Shown here: positions 25,218 through 34,267 of the stretch, one piece after another
Layout: each line of letters starts with the position of its first letter
How positions within the stretch are numbered: the stretch's first letter is position 1
Assembly: GCA_041394885.1 (NCBI GenBank)
Contig: JAWKHI010000021.1
Location: forward strand, 54,404 to 118,403
Length of the DNA stretch: 64,000 bases
Direction of reading: 5' to 3'
Source of the DNA: DSOI01 sp041394885
GTDB lineage: Bacteria; Acidobacteriota; Terriglobia; Bryobacterales; Bryobacteraceae
Notes under the pieces: generated by a model
What the model saw: only the letters and a program-made list of their open reading frames with translations
What the model was told of the DNA's origin: nothing
The model's database searches: none
Translations under genes and position numbers: made by a program

Positions 25218-26234
25218 ATGACACGGATTCGCGGCCGCATCCTCACCGTGGTTCTTCTCATCGCGGCTACGCTCGCCATGGGCACGGCCGGGTTCGTCTG
25301 GCTGTCGGACTATCCGGTCTTCGATGCTCTTTATATGTCGGTGATCACCATCACCACGGTGGGCTATGGCGAGGTTCATCCGCTCACCAAAAGCGGCCGC
25401 ATCTTCAATACTATTCTTCTCCTGGTTGGCGCAGGCGTAATGGCATACGCCTTCAGCGCGGTGACACAAAGCATCTTCGAAAGCCAATTCGGAGAGATGA
25501 TCCAGCAGCGGCGGAATCGAAAAATGATCGATCGACTCAACAATCACTACATACTCTGCGGTTTCGGGCGCGTCGGGCGCGGCGCGGCGGCGGAACTCCA
25601 ACGGTCCGGTGTGCCGTTTGTCGTGCTGGACCGCAACGAAGACCGCGTGGAGCGAGCCATCAAGATGGGCATGCTGGCCGCCGAGGCCGATGCAACCCGC
25701 GACGACATGTTGATCGACGCCGGCATCCAGCGGGCACGAGGACTGATCGCGGCTCTCGCCACCGACGCCGACAACCTGTTCCTGATTCTTTCCGCGAAGA
25801 GTCTCAACCCGAAGCTGATGGTGTCGTCGCGCGTGGCCGAGGAAGCCTCCGAGGCCAAGATGCGCCGCGCCGGCGCCGACGCCGTTTTCATGCCCTACTC
25901 GATGACCGGGTATCGTCTGGCGCAATCGATCCTCCGGCCGCACGTGTTCGAGTTCCTCGACGTCACCGCGCAAACATCGAGCATGGGTATGGACGTCGGC
26001 ATCGAACAAGTGGAGATCCGCCCTGGCGCGCAGATAGCCTCCCGTTCTCTGAAAGACATGCAATTGCGGCGCGACCTCGGTGTGATCGTGCTCGCCATCC
26101 GGCGCGCCAACAAGACCATGGAGTTCAACCCGTCGGCGGAAACCATCATCGAGGTGGGAGACAATCTGATCGTGATGGGCCGATCCGACGATCTGCGCAA
26201 ACTGGAACAAATCGTGGCGGGGCACGACACCTGA
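25218..26234 (+). CDS. Potassium channel with RCK/TrkA-N and TrkA-C domains
   Basis: The product has 338 residues. It has two transmembrane helices around a pore loop with the K+ selectivity filter TVGYG (residues ~49-53). A Rossmann RCK domain follows (HYILCGFGRVGRGAAAEL, an NAD-type GxGxxG, with VVLDRNED). A TrkA-C domain ends the protein (EQVEIRPGAQIASRSLKDMQL ... VGDNLIVMGRSDD). This matches MthK-type ligand-gated channels. The ATG at 25218 lies two bases after the phosphatase stop; the stop TGA shares one base with the next ATG (TGATG). Confidence 0.93.
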   Translation: MTRIRGRILTVVLLIAATLAMGTAGFVWLSDYPVFDALYMSVITITTVGYGEVHPLTKSGRIFNTILLLVGAGVMAYAFSAVTQSIFESQFGEMIQQRRNRKMIDRLNNHYILCGFGRVGRGAAAELQRSGVPFVVLDRNEDRVERAIKMGMLAAEADATRDDMLIDAGIQRARGLIAALATDADNLFLILSAKSLNPKLMVSSRVAEEASEAKMRRAGADAVFMPYSMTGYRLAQSILRPHVFEFLDVTAQTSSMGMDVGIEQVEIRPGAQIASRSLKDMQLRRDLGVIVLAIRRANKTMEFNPSAETIIEVGDNLIVMGRSDDLRKLEQIVAGHDT

Positions 26235-27706
26235 TGTACGTTCTCACCGCTGCCCAGATGCGCGAGGTGGACCGCCGAACCGTGGAACTCGGCATCCCGG
26301 ACGCCGTGTTGATGGAGAACGCCGGCCACCGCGTGGTGGAACTGCTCGCTGGAAAATTCGCGCCGCTTTCCGCGCAACGCATCGTCGTGCTGTGCGGCAA
26401 GGGTAACAATGGCGGCGATGGCGTGGTGGTGGCGCGGCAGTTGTTCACACGGTTCCGCCCGGCTTCGCTCGATGTCGTGCTCGCCGATACGGCTCCGGCC
26501 AACCTCGCCACGCTCGACGCCTGCGGCTTTCACGGCATTTCGCGGCAGATCGCCCCCTCGATGCGCGCGGCTACCATCGTCGTCGATGCGCTGCTCGGGA
26601 CCGGGCTCACCGGTCCACCTCGCGAACCCTACGCGTCGTTGATTGCCGAAATCAACCACGGGTTCCCTGCCGCCACGGTGGTGGCCGTCGACATGCCTTC
26701 CGGTTTGGCCAGCGATGCCGCGGTCACCGCGTGGGATCACGTGCGGGCGCGATACACGGTCACCTTCACCGCGCCAAAACCCGGGCAGTTGCTCGAATCG
26801 GGCGATGCCGCCTGCGGCGAACTCGTCGTCGCGCCCATCGGCTCTCCAGCGGCATTGTGTGTGTCCGGCACCCGTCTCACTGAACCGGCCGACTTCACGG
26901 CCCTGCTCGCCCCACGGCCTCGCGGCGGGCACAAGGGCACCTTTGGCCACGTGCTCGTGATCGGCGGCGCGCCTGGCAAAACGGGCGCGGCGGCAATGAC
27001 GGGGATGGCCGCCCTGCGCGCTGGCGCGGGCCTGGTGACGGTGGCCAGTTCCGAGGACGCGCTCAGCGAAATCGGCGCGCATGCACCGGAGTTGATGACG
27101 GAGGAATTGCCGGAGTATGGCCATTTTCGCGACCTCGCGGCCGGCAAGACCGTGTTTGCCGTGGGGCCGGGAATGGGCGTGCATCGTCACCGGTCGGAGT
27201 TCCTGCGGCGCATGCTCGCCGATCATGATCAACCTGCCGTCATCGACGCCGATGCGCTCAACAACCTCGGCGGCGTGGAATTGCCGCGGGATCGCCGTTT
27301 GATCCTCACGCCGCACCCAGGCGAGATGGCGCGCCTCATCGAGAAACCTGCCGCCGAGATTCAGGCGGACCGGATGACGATCGCGCGTGAGTTCGCCGTC
27401 TCACGCGGCGTCTTACTTGTTTTGAAAGGATTCCGTACGCTGGTTGCGTTTCCGGGAGGCGAACTGTGGATCAACCCCACCGGTGGGCCGGCGTTGGCTA
27501 CCGCCGGCTCCGGCGACATCCTTACCGGCCTGATTGCCGGGTTGGTGGCGCAATACCCCGGCGATTGGCGAATGGCGGCCGTCGCCGCGGTGTGGCTGCA
27601 CGGGTATGCCGGAGACCGTGCCGGCGCGGCGCTCGGTGACAAGAGCGTGATCGCCACGGACCTGCTGCGGTTCCTCCCGGAAGCGTTCGCGGCGGCGCGG
27701 GGATGA
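26234..27706 (+). CDS. nnr: Bifunctional NAD(P)H-hydrate epimerase / ADP-dependent NAD(P)H-hydrate dehydratase
   Basis: Repairs the damaged, hydrated forms of NADH and NADPH. The 490-residue protein has an N-terminal YjeF_N epimerase domain (residues 1-~210; GIPDAVLMENAGH, GKGNNGGDGVVVAR) and a C-terminal ribokinase-like dehydratase domain (from ~225; GGHKGTFGHVLVIGG, TPHPGEMARL, and ATAGSGDILTGLIAGL with the catalytic Asp). It is followed by tsaE with a 4-base ATGA overlap; an nnr-tsaE pair is a common arrangement. Confidence 0.96.
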   Translation: MYVLTAAQMREVDRRTVELGIPDAVLMENAGHRVVELLAGKFAPLSAQRIVVLCGKGNNGGDGVVVARQLFTRFRPASLDVVLADTAPANLATLDACGFHGISRQIAPSMRAATIVVDALLGTGLTGPPREPYASLIAEINHGFPAATVVAVDMPSGLASDAAVTAWDHVRARYTVTFTAPKPGQLLESGDAACGELVVAPIGSPAALCVSGTRLTEPADFTALLAPRPRGGHKGTFGHVLVIGGAPGKTGAAAMTGMAALRAGAGLVTVASSEDALSEIGAHAPELMTEELPEYGHFRDLAAGKTVFAVGPGMGVHRHRSEFLRRMLADHDQPAVIDADALNNLGGVELPRDRRLILTPHPGEMARLIEKPAAEIQADRMTIAREFAVSRGVLLVLKGFRTLVAFPGGELWINPTGGPALATAGSGDILTGLIAGLVAQYPGDWRMAAVAAVWLHGYAGDRAGAALGDKSVIATDLLRFLPEAFAAARG

Positions 27707-28143
27707 CCGAGCTCTCTTTCACCACCGATTCCGATGAGGAAACCGTTGCTCTCGGCCGGCGTCTCGCCGCCGGGGTGCTGCCTCCGCGAGGAGTGGTGTT
27801 GCTGATCGGCAATCTGGGAGCAGGCAAAACCACCCTAGCAAAAGGGATCGTGGAAGGCCGTGCGGCCTCACGGCGCGAAGAAGTCTCGAGCCCCACCTTC
27901 AGTTTGATTCACGAGTACGGCGACCCTGTGTCGGTCTATCACGCCGATCTTTACCGGCTCGAAACCGAACAGGAGGCGTCGCGCCTCGGATTGGACGAAC
28001 TGATCGACGGCCCCGCCCTGGTGCTGGTGGAGTGGGGCGAACGATTCCCTCGCCTGTGGCCCGCCCGCCGCACCGAGATCCGAATCGACCGCGCGGCAGG
28101 CGATCAGCGGAGATTTCTCATCCGGTCCGCGAATGCTTCGTAG
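27703..28143 (+). CDS. tsaE: tRNA threonylcarbamoyladenosine biosynthesis ATPase TsaE
   Basis: ATPase partner of TsaB/TsaD in making t6A37 of ANN-decoding tRNAs. The 146-residue product has the P-loop GNLGAGKTTLAKG (~34-46), SSPTFSLIHEYG, and the family signature VYHADLYRLE, plus LVEWGERFP. Length is normal. Last gene of the operon that begins with lpxD; its 3' end overlaps the convergent gene by 40 bases. Confidence 0.95.
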   Translation: MTELSFTTDSDEETVALGRRLAAGVLPPRGVVLLIGNLGAGKTTLAKGIVEGRAASRREEVSSPTFSLIHEYGDPVSVYHADLYRLETEQEASRLGLDELIDGPALVLVEWGERFPRLWPARRTEIRIDRAAGDQRRFLIRSANAS

Positions 28144-28553
28144 GATCCGGCGGCCCGATCGTTCATCCACGCGGCGTATTTTTGCGCGATTTGCTCGAGG
28201 TTGTGATACTGAAACGGGTCCTTGGTCGCCTCGCGCCACACCGGGACGATCTTTTCGATGCGGACGTACACCAGCAGCAGTTCGCGATTGCTCTCAAAGA
28301 ACAGTTCCGGATTGAGAACGCCCGCGCGCAGGAAAGACGACACCATTTCCCAGTACGACGTCACCATGCGAAACGACGCATTTTCTTCCGAGCCGGGCGG
28401 GCACACCGCCTGGAAGTCTTCGAGCGTGGAGGCGTGAAAATTGGCCACGAACCACGATCGCGCCCGCCGCATGCGGTCTTCCCGCCGCATGTCGTACAGC
28501 CGCAAAATCAGATTGACATCGTCGTAGGTCGCCGTCGGAGTGAACTTAGCCAT
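28104..28553 (-). CDS. Conserved hypothetical protein, DUF4760-like
   Basis: A helical, cytoplasmic protein of 149 residues (YDDVNLILRLYDMRREDRMRRARSWFVANF, FESNRELLLVYVRIEKIVPVWREA). There is no signal peptide and no obvious catalytic motif. It resembles DUF4760-type proteins in its pattern of a Tyr-Trp-containing mid segment (VTSYWEMVSSFLRAG), but that assignment is tentative. It overlaps the end of tsaE by 40 bases and has TATGAT just upstream of the ATG. Confidence 0.7.
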   Translation of the reverse strand: MAKFTPTATYDDVNLILRLYDMRREDRMRRARSWFVANFHASTLEDFQAVCPPGSEENASFRMVTSYWEMVSSFLRAGVLNPELFFESNRELLLVYVRIEKIVPVWREATKDPFQYHNLEQIAQKYAAWMNDRAAGSYEAFADRMRNLR

Positions 28554-28579
28554 AAAATCATAGCTTAGCAGTATGTACC

Positions 28580-30043
28580 ATGGTGCTTATGCACGCGATT
28601 CGAATCCTTGGCGCGGCGTCTCTCTCCCTCTTCGCGGCCGCGGCCGCCGAGCCGATTGGCCTCCATCCGGATAACCCCCACTACTTTTCATTTCGCGGCA
28701 AGCCCACCGTTTTGATCACTTCCGCCGAGCACTACGGCGCTGTGCTGAACGGCGATTTCGATTTTGTGCGATACCTGGACACGCTCAAAGCCGCCGGCCT
28801 CAACCTCACCCGCACTTTCGCCGGGGTCTACTACGAGGTGCCCGGCGATTTCGGCATCGCCCGCAACACCTTGGCGCCCAAGCCGTCGCGATTCGTGGGT
28901 CCCTACGCGCGATCCACCGCCAAGGGCGCCCTCGACGGGCTGAACAAGTTCAATCTCGATCGTTGGAATGCCGCCTATTTCGATCGTCTCAAACGTTTCC
29001 TGCGCGCGGCGTCGGACCGCGGCATCGTCGTCGAACTCACCTTGTTCTGTGTCTACTACTCCGATCGCATGTGGAACCTGAGCCCCCTGAACCCCTCCAA
29101 CAACACGTCCGGGATGGCGGCGATTCCACGTGAAGAAGTGCTCGCGATGAAGCATCCAGGGATGGTTGCCGTGCAGGAGGCCTTCGTGCGAAAGATCGTT
29201 CAGGAGACGCGCGAGTTCGATAACGTGCTCTACGAAATCTGCAATGAGCCCTACATCCGCGGGCTCGCGGCCGATGACTGGCAGAGTCATATCGCCAAGG
29301 TGATTCGCCAGGCTGAGGAGAGCCTCGCTCCCCCGCAGCGCCATCTCACCGGCTGGAACGCAGCCAACTTCGCGCGCAAGATTGACGCGCCGGACCCCAA
29401 CGTGTCCTACTACGCATTTCACTACGCGCGGCCCCCGGTGACGGTGGCGCAAAACTACTCGCTCGCCCGCCCCATCGGGATGAACGAAACCGGGTTCGAC
29501 GGCACCCTCGACGCCGTTTACCGTATGCAGGCCTGGGACTTCCTGATGGCCGGCGGAGCGATGTACAACAATCTCGACTACTCATTCACAGCCGGCAACG
29601 AAGACGGCGCCTTCCCGGTCCCTGGCAATTCGCCCGGCGGCGGGAGCGCCGAGTTGCGCCTCCAACTGCGCGTCCTGGCGGATTTCTTCGCGGGTCTCGA
29701 TTTTGTGAAGATGCGGCCGGCGAACGACCTCGTCACCGGCGGCTTGCCGGGGGGCTATGCCGCACGCGCGCTCGAACAGCCCGGCCAGGCCTATGCCGTC
29801 TATGTGCATTCCGGACGCGTGATGGAGGGCTACCGCCCCCGGTACGTCTACCGCACCGGGAAGACGTCTTTTCCTATCTCGCTGAATCTCCCCGCAGGCA
29901 AATGGCGCGCCCGCTGGACCAATACGCGGACCGGCAAGGTGGATCACGAGGAGAACTTCGAGCACCCCGGCGGACACGCCTGGGTGCCGTCGCCCGAATT
30001 CACCGAGGACATTGCACTGGTGGTGGCGCGGCGCGATCCGTAG
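28580..30043 (+). CDS. Putative secreted glycoside hydrolase (clan A, TIM barrel, apiosidase-like)
   Basis: The product has 487 residues with a signal peptide (MHAIRILGAASLSLFAAAAAE). The barrel contains FRGKPTVLITSAEHYGAVLNG, as in DUF4038/apiosidase-like and GH5-like enzymes. A candidate acid/base glutamate lies in YEICNEPY (~residue 217) and a candidate nucleophile in GMNETGFDG (~residue 299); both at strand ends, as clan A requires. The last ~90 residues form a beta-sandwich (FPISLNLPAGKWRARWTNTRTG), typical of the C-terminal domain of this group. The ATG at 28580 or 28589 could be used. Substrate is unknown; plant polysaccharide is plausible. Confidence 0.78.
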   Translation: MVLMHAIRILGAASLSLFAAAAAEPIGLHPDNPHYFSFRGKPTVLITSAEHYGAVLNGDFDFVRYLDTLKAAGLNLTRTFAGVYYEVPGDFGIARNTLAPKPSRFVGPYARSTAKGALDGLNKFNLDRWNAAYFDRLKRFLRAASDRGIVVELTLFCVYYSDRMWNLSPLNPSNNTSGMAAIPREEVLAMKHPGMVAVQEAFVRKIVQETREFDNVLYEICNEPYIRGLAADDWQSHIAKVIRQAEESLAPPQRHLTGWNAANFARKIDAPDPNVSYYAFHYARPPVTVAQNYSLARPIGMNETGFDGTLDAVYRMQAWDFLMAGGAMYNNLDYSFTAGNEDGAFPVPGNSPGGGSAELRLQLRVLADFFAGLDFVKMRPANDLVTGGLPGGYAARALEQPGQAYAVYVHSGRVMEGYRPRYVYRTGKTSFPISLNLPAGKWRARWTNTRTGKVDHEENFEHPGGHAWVPSPEFTEDIALVVARRDP

Positions 30044-30077
30044 CGATCCGCGAATCCCAGCAGCCCGGTAGTTCCGC

Positions 30078-32084
30078 TCAGTAGTTCCGTGCCGGACGCT
30101 GGTAGGGTTCCTTCAGATACTTGGCCGCCAACTCCTGCGCGCCCTGCGTATTGTCCTTGGTGCGGATGGCTTGGTTGTATTCGTTGGTCGCCCGCTCGCG
30201 CTGATCGGTGATATCGAAAATGTTGCCGAGTTTCAGGTGGGTCCAAACCTCGGTCCATTTGGGTTCCAGATCCCCATTGAGCGCCTCACGGAATTCGTTG
30301 GCGGCGGACTGATAGTTTCCCTGCAAAAAGAAGATCTCGGCCACGCGGTAGTGAGCCAGTGACGAGTTGCGGTTGGTGTCGAGCGCCTTCTGATACTCCT
30401 TGAGTGCGTCGGCCCATTCACTGATTTCGGCGAACATCTCGCCCCGCCGGATCGCCACCGCCACCCGCTGCTGATCGTGGTAGCGCAGCACCTTATAGTT
30501 GGGGTCCACCGTCACTTTCTTGGGCCGGCCGAAGGTCTCCACCACGAATTCCGAAGCCATGCCTACCACGTCCACCGTCTTGGTTTCCGGGTTGCCGTCG
30601 GTCTCGATCAGCAACTCCACCGGCATCCGGAACGTGTCCAGATCCTGCGCCACCTTGCCCATCACCCGGAATCCCTTCGTGGTTCGGAACACGGTGTACT
30701 CGAGTTTGAACTCGGGCGCGCCCGTGGATTCGATCCACTGAATGAAGAAGCCCTGCAGGCTGCGTCCGGTGATTTGCTCGGCCGCTTTGCGGAAATCGTC
30801 GGTCGAAACTTCCTTACCCGCGTTGGCCTCGAGGAATGTCTTCAGCAGCTTCTCGAAAGCCTCATCGCCCGCGATCTGGCGGAGCATGTTGAACACCGCC
30901 GCGCCCTTGGCCGCCGTCACCGCCCAATACTCCGGTGAGTAGTCTTCCAGCCGCGAAGACTGTGCGATCGGCGGCTGCTCCACCGTCAGCGCCTCGGTAT
31001 AGGTGTCGCGCAGTTCGCTTTCCATCGCGCCCTCGCCCTGCGTTTTCTCCACCCACATCAGCTCCGCGTAGCGGGCCCCGCCGTTGGCCAGCCAGATGTG
31101 GTTCCGGGTGGTGGGCGAAACCGAGACGCCCCACCACTGCCTCGCCACCTCGCGATGCACGAGCCGGGAATTTACCTCCGTCCCGATGGCGCGCGGATTC
31201 AAAAAAAGCAGGCCCGGCGCCGAATAGCCGTTGGGTGCGTTGTTCTCGGTTTCGAACACGATCATGCTCGCGTCGGGCGGGAGCCCGAACAGGCCGGTGA
31301 GGAAGGTCATCGCCTTGCCCACTTCTTCTCCATAGGCGTTCGCCATGGATGCGGTCTCGCCGCGGAAATATAGCGACGATCGCGCTCCACCAGCGGTGCT
31401 GGAGAAAGGCTGACCCTTGGCCACGCCGATGCTGCCCGGGAACGAGGGACGCTTCTGTTCGAACTCGTAGGTGATCTTGCCGGATCCGCCGCCCGATGAC
31501 GTTTCCAGTCCGCTTCCGATGGCGTGGTAGCCGTCTGGCACCGTAACGCGCACCGTTGCCGTGAACCGGTCCGCCGTATAGTCGTTGACAGGGAACCAGC
31601 GCGCCGGGTAGAGGAGGAACGCGTAGTCGCTCTGGATGGATGCGAACTTCACGCCCCACACCGGAGATTCCTCGCTGCCGTCGAGCTTGCCCTCGTAGCG
31701 CACGATCACTGTCTGCGGCTTGCCCTTTTCGAGCGGTTGCTGGAACTGTGCGCGCACCGCGAACTCCTGGGAATTCCGCTGCGCCGATACGGGCTGCCCG
31801 CCTCCGTCGGTTACCGCGGACACAGTCAGCGCGTTGTTCAGCTCAAAGATCACGAATGAGGTTGTCTCTTCGGGTACGAACCGGATCGCAGCCGTGGCGG
31901 CGATGGACTGGGTGGCCGGGTTGATTTCGGCTTCGATGGTGTAGTGCTCCACGTCGATTTTCGGGCGCTTACTGTCTTGCGCCATCGCTCCCGGTGTCAG
32001 CACGGCCAGCACGGTGGTCAGCACAACCGGCAGTATGGCGGCCCTCAGCCCGCCGCTTCCATCCATCCGAATCCACTTACTCAT
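30078..32084 (-). CDS. M1-aminopeptidase-like protein with TPR tail, zinc site lost
   Basis: The product has 668 residues with a signal peptide (to ~35, ending TPGAMAQ). Residues ~40-430 follow the M1 fold: N-terminal saddle domain, ETENNAPNGYSAPGLLFLN in place of the GAMEN region, and WLANGGARYAELMW after it. The consensus HEXXH-(18)-E is changed to REVAR at 311-315 and Asn at 334, so all three zinc ligands are absent although the general-base Glu312 remains. C-terminal residues ~530-655 have at least two TPR motifs (WADALKEYQKALDTNRNSSLAHYRVAEIF). It is cotranscribed with lpxB (8-base overlap). A non-enzymatic periplasmic role is inferred. Confidence 0.85.
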   Translation of the reverse strand: MSKWIRMDGSGGLRAAILPVVLTTVLAVLTPGAMAQDSKRPKIDVEHYTIEAEINPATQSIAATAAIRFVPEETTSFVIFELNNALTVSAVTDGGGQPVSAQRNSQEFAVRAQFQQPLEKGKPQTVIVRYEGKLDGSEESPVWGVKFASIQSDYAFLLYPARWFPVNDYTADRFTATVRVTVPDGYHAIGSGLETSSGGGSGKITYEFEQKRPSFPGSIGVAKGQPFSSTAGGARSSLYFRGETASMANAYGEEVGKAMTFLTGLFGLPPDASMIVFETENNAPNGYSAPGLLFLNPRAIGTEVNSRLVHREVARQWWGVSVSPTTRNHIWLANGGARYAELMWVEKTQGEGAMESELRDTYTEALTVEQPPIAQSSRLEDYSPEYWAVTAAKGAAVFNMLRQIAGDEAFEKLLKTFLEANAGKEVSTDDFRKAAEQITGRSLQGFFIQWIESTGAPEFKLEYTVFRTTKGFRVMGKVAQDLDTFRMPVELLIETDGNPETKTVDVVGMASEFVVETFGRPKKVTVDPNYKVLRYHDQQRVAVAIRRGEMFAEISEWADALKEYQKALDTNRNSSLAHYRVAEIFFLQGNYQSAANEFREALNGDLEPKWTEVWTHLKLGNIFDITDQRERATNEYNQAIRTKDNTQGAQELAAKYLKEPYQRPARNY

Positions 32085-33219
32085 GAACGCTTCCCTTATT
32101 CGCTATTTGAGTCACTATGTGCGCGGCCCTCTCCATGGGGTCTTCGCCGGTGGCCAACTTCCGGGTTATCTCCTGCAATCCGGTCTGCATCCGCAACCGC
32201 GCCGAAGCGTCGTTCAAGAGCCGAAGCCCTTCGGTGGCGAGGGTCTCCTCGCTGAGCCCGTCCTGAATCAGCTCAGGCGCCACGGCTCGTCCGGCGACGA
32301 GATTCACCATCGAATAGTACGGTACTTGAACCAGATAACGGCCCATCCACCAGCTCCATGGACTGACCTTGTAAAAGGCAATCAGCGGCGCTCCCAGGAT
32401 GGCCGCCTCTATTGTCACGGTACCACTGGCGGCCAATGCGAGATCGGCCGCCGCCAGCGCATCCCAGGTTTCGCCTTCAATATGTTGGATGTGCGCGCGC
32501 GCAAGGGGTTCCGTCAAAAATGTTAACCCATGCGAAGAACCGGGCGTCGCCATCACAAACGACGCATCCACCGATTTCCGCATTCGCTCCACCGCGCCGG
32601 TGACAATCGGCAGATGGCGGGCGATCTCACCCGGCCGCGATCCAGGCAACAACAGGACGAGTGGCTTGTCCGCCGGCAGCCCGTGCCGCGACAAAAACTC
32701 CAGCCGCGTCCGCGACGGCTGCGCGATCCGCGTCAGCGGATGGCCGATGTAGCTGGCGTTCACCCCATGAGACCGGAAAAACTCTTCTTCAAAGGGGAAA
32801 ATGCACAGCAGATGATCGATGTTGCGGCGCATCGCCGGAATGCGCCCCTTGCGCCAAGCCCACGCCTGCGGCGCGATCAGATACACCACCGGCACGCCCA
32901 GCGCCTTCAGCTTGGGCGCCAGCCGCAGGTGAAAATCCGGAGAGTCAGTGAGAATGGCCAGGTCCGGACGCCTCTGCTCCGCCGCACGCACGAGCTTTCG
33001 GAATTCGCCATATATTCGCGGAATGTGCCGCACCACTTCCACCAGCCCCACCACATTCAGCGATTCGGCGCGGATCACGGGCTCCACGCCCGCATCGCGC
33101 AGACGCGGACCGGCGCATCCGTAGAACCGCGCTTCCGGCCAGTGAGCCGATAGCGCCCGTTTGAGAGCAGAGGCGTAGAGGTCGCCGGAGGCTTCGCCGG
33201 CGGAAATGAGGATGTTCAC
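32077..33219 (-). CDS. lpxB: Lipid-A-disaccharide synthase
   Basis: Condenses UDP-2,3-diacylglucosamine with lipid X to form the lipid A disaccharide. The 380-residue protein has ILISAGEASGDLYASAL at the N-terminus, LTDSPDFHLRLAP, YLIAPQAWAWRKGRI and LLPGSRPGEIARHLP, all hallmarks of GT19. Length is normal. The start is a GTG at 33219, with a possible -10 box CATTCT five bases upstream. It heads a two-gene operon with the M1-like protein. lpxA, lpxC and lpxK are not in the window. Confidence 0.96.
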   Translation of the reverse strand: MNILISAGEASGDLYASALKRALSAHWPEARFYGCAGPRLRDAGVEPVIRAESLNVVGLVEVVRHIPRIYGEFRKLVRAAEQRRPDLAILTDSPDFHLRLAPKLKALGVPVVYLIAPQAWAWRKGRIPAMRRNIDHLLCIFPFEEEFFRSHGVNASYIGHPLTRIAQPSRTRLEFLSRHGLPADKPLVLLLPGSRPGEIARHLPIVTGAVERMRKSVDASFVMATPGSSHGLTFLTEPLARAHIQHIEGETWDALAAADLALAASGTVTIEAAILGAPLIAFYKVSPWSWWMGRYLVQVPYYSMVNLVAGRAVAPELIQDGLSEETLATEGLRLLNDASARLRMQTGLQEITRKLATGEDPMERAAHIVTQIANKGSVHE

Positions 33220-33273
33220 GGGGTAGAATGCGTAACCGCTTCCTACTCACGATAGCAGGACCGCCGTCCAGGC

Positions 33274-33738
33274 TTACTCGGCCGGCCGCGGATCGCCCAG
33301 CGCCTCGAGCATGGCCTCATAGGCATCGGGAAACCGCTCGAGCGTCAGTAGGATCTTCGCTTTCAATTCCTGCCACTCCCGGCTCTGGGCCAAAGCCAAA
33401 GACGCGGGTTCGTTCTCACTACTCCGCAGCCGCGAGGCCAAATGAAGCTGCCGTTCGCGCCGTTCGAGGATGCGTAGGGCAGAAGGACTCAATCCCCATG
33501 GCGCCAGCAGCCGGAGCGCGTCTTCGGTCAGCTTCGCCATCGCGTCCAACGTGGCTTCGGCCGGTTGCGCCGCCGCGGCCCATTCGCTCCCTTCGCGCTG
33601 CTCGTGCCGTTCCCAATGCATCCACAAGTTCGCGAATCCCACTCCAAAGCGCTCGGCCACTTCCCGCACGGGTTCCCCCGCCCTGAGCGCTGCTGCCATT
33701 TCGATGCGGTTTCGATTGCCACACACTGAACAGTTCAA
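33274..33738 (-). CDS. Small HTH protein of unknown function
   Basis: The product has 154 residues. It starts with a small Cys motif (NCSVCGN) and a helix-turn-helix-like segment with IEMAAALRAGEPVREVAERFGVGFANLWMHWERH, similar to DNA-binding proteins found on mobile elements that recognise DNA through resolvase-like helices. The rest is charged and helical (LRILERRERQLHLASRLRSS). The TTG at 33738 is supported by GAGGAG about nine bases upstream. DNA binding is inferred. It lies 54 bp upstream of lpxB on the same strand. Confidence 0.68.
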   Translation of the reverse strand: MNCSVCGNRNRIEMAAALRAGEPVREVAERFGVGFANLWMHWERHEQREGSEWAAAAQPAEATLDAMAKLTEDALRLLAPWGLSPSALRILERRERQLHLASRLRSSENEPASLALAQSREWQELKAKILLTLERFPDAYEAMLEALGDPRPAE

Positions 33739-33901
33739 TTTGCACCACTCCTCGGCCTATTATTCGGGAAGGTGGGCGTGGCCCGGCCAAATTCGAAATC
33801 GTACGGATGGCCGGATGTACATGAGTCGAAAAAGGATCGACGATTGGGAGGAACGCGACCCGCGCCGGAAACGCGCCTCTGGTACTATGCCGGTCCGCGG
33901 G

Positions 33902-34267
33902 CTAGGTGAGGCCCAAGCCCGAAGCCGCCTCGTGCAGGTTCTTGTCGAGGGTCCGGAGCCGGCACTGCGTGAGCGCCGCCGATGTCAGCAGGTTGACGTC
34001 GATCAAACCCAATCCCGGCCCGCAAAGCCGATGGGTGTCCAACATCATCCGAACCTCGGCATGCGTGGCCACCCGGGCGCACGGCAGCGCGTCCAGCATC
34101 TCGAGCACACTGTACCTATTCTTCAAGTTCCCGCAAGCCAACTCGCCTGCAACCACCGGATGCATCAGCACCCATCCTTCATTGAGCGCTTCCGCGAGTT
34201 CCGGTACTCCCTGGCGAAAATGCTCCACCCGGACCGACGTATCCACCAAGGTCGTCCGAGCGGCCAT
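33902..34267 (-). CDS. vapC: VapC-type PIN-domain toxin
   Basis: A 121-residue PIN-domain ribonuclease with four conserved acidic residues: Asp9 (TLVDTSV), Glu42 (GELACG), Asp90 (GLIDVNLL) and Asp108 (RTLDKNL). VapC toxins cut tRNA or rRNA when free of VapB. The ATG overlaps the stop codon of the vapB frame (TGATG), the normal pair arrangement. All active-site residues are present, so the toxin looks functional. Confidence 0.9.
   Translation of the reverse strand: MAARTTLVDTSVRVEHFRQGVPELAEALNEGWVLMHPVVAGELACGNLKNRYSVLEMLDALPCARVATHAEVRMMLDTHRLCGPGLGLIDVNLLTSAALTQCRLRTLDKNLHEAASGLGLT

Noticed and set aside
25895..27316. Long minus-strand frame opposite the K+ channel and nnr genes
   Set aside because: Antisense shadow of two clear genes; sequence is low-complexity His/Arg-rich without motifs.
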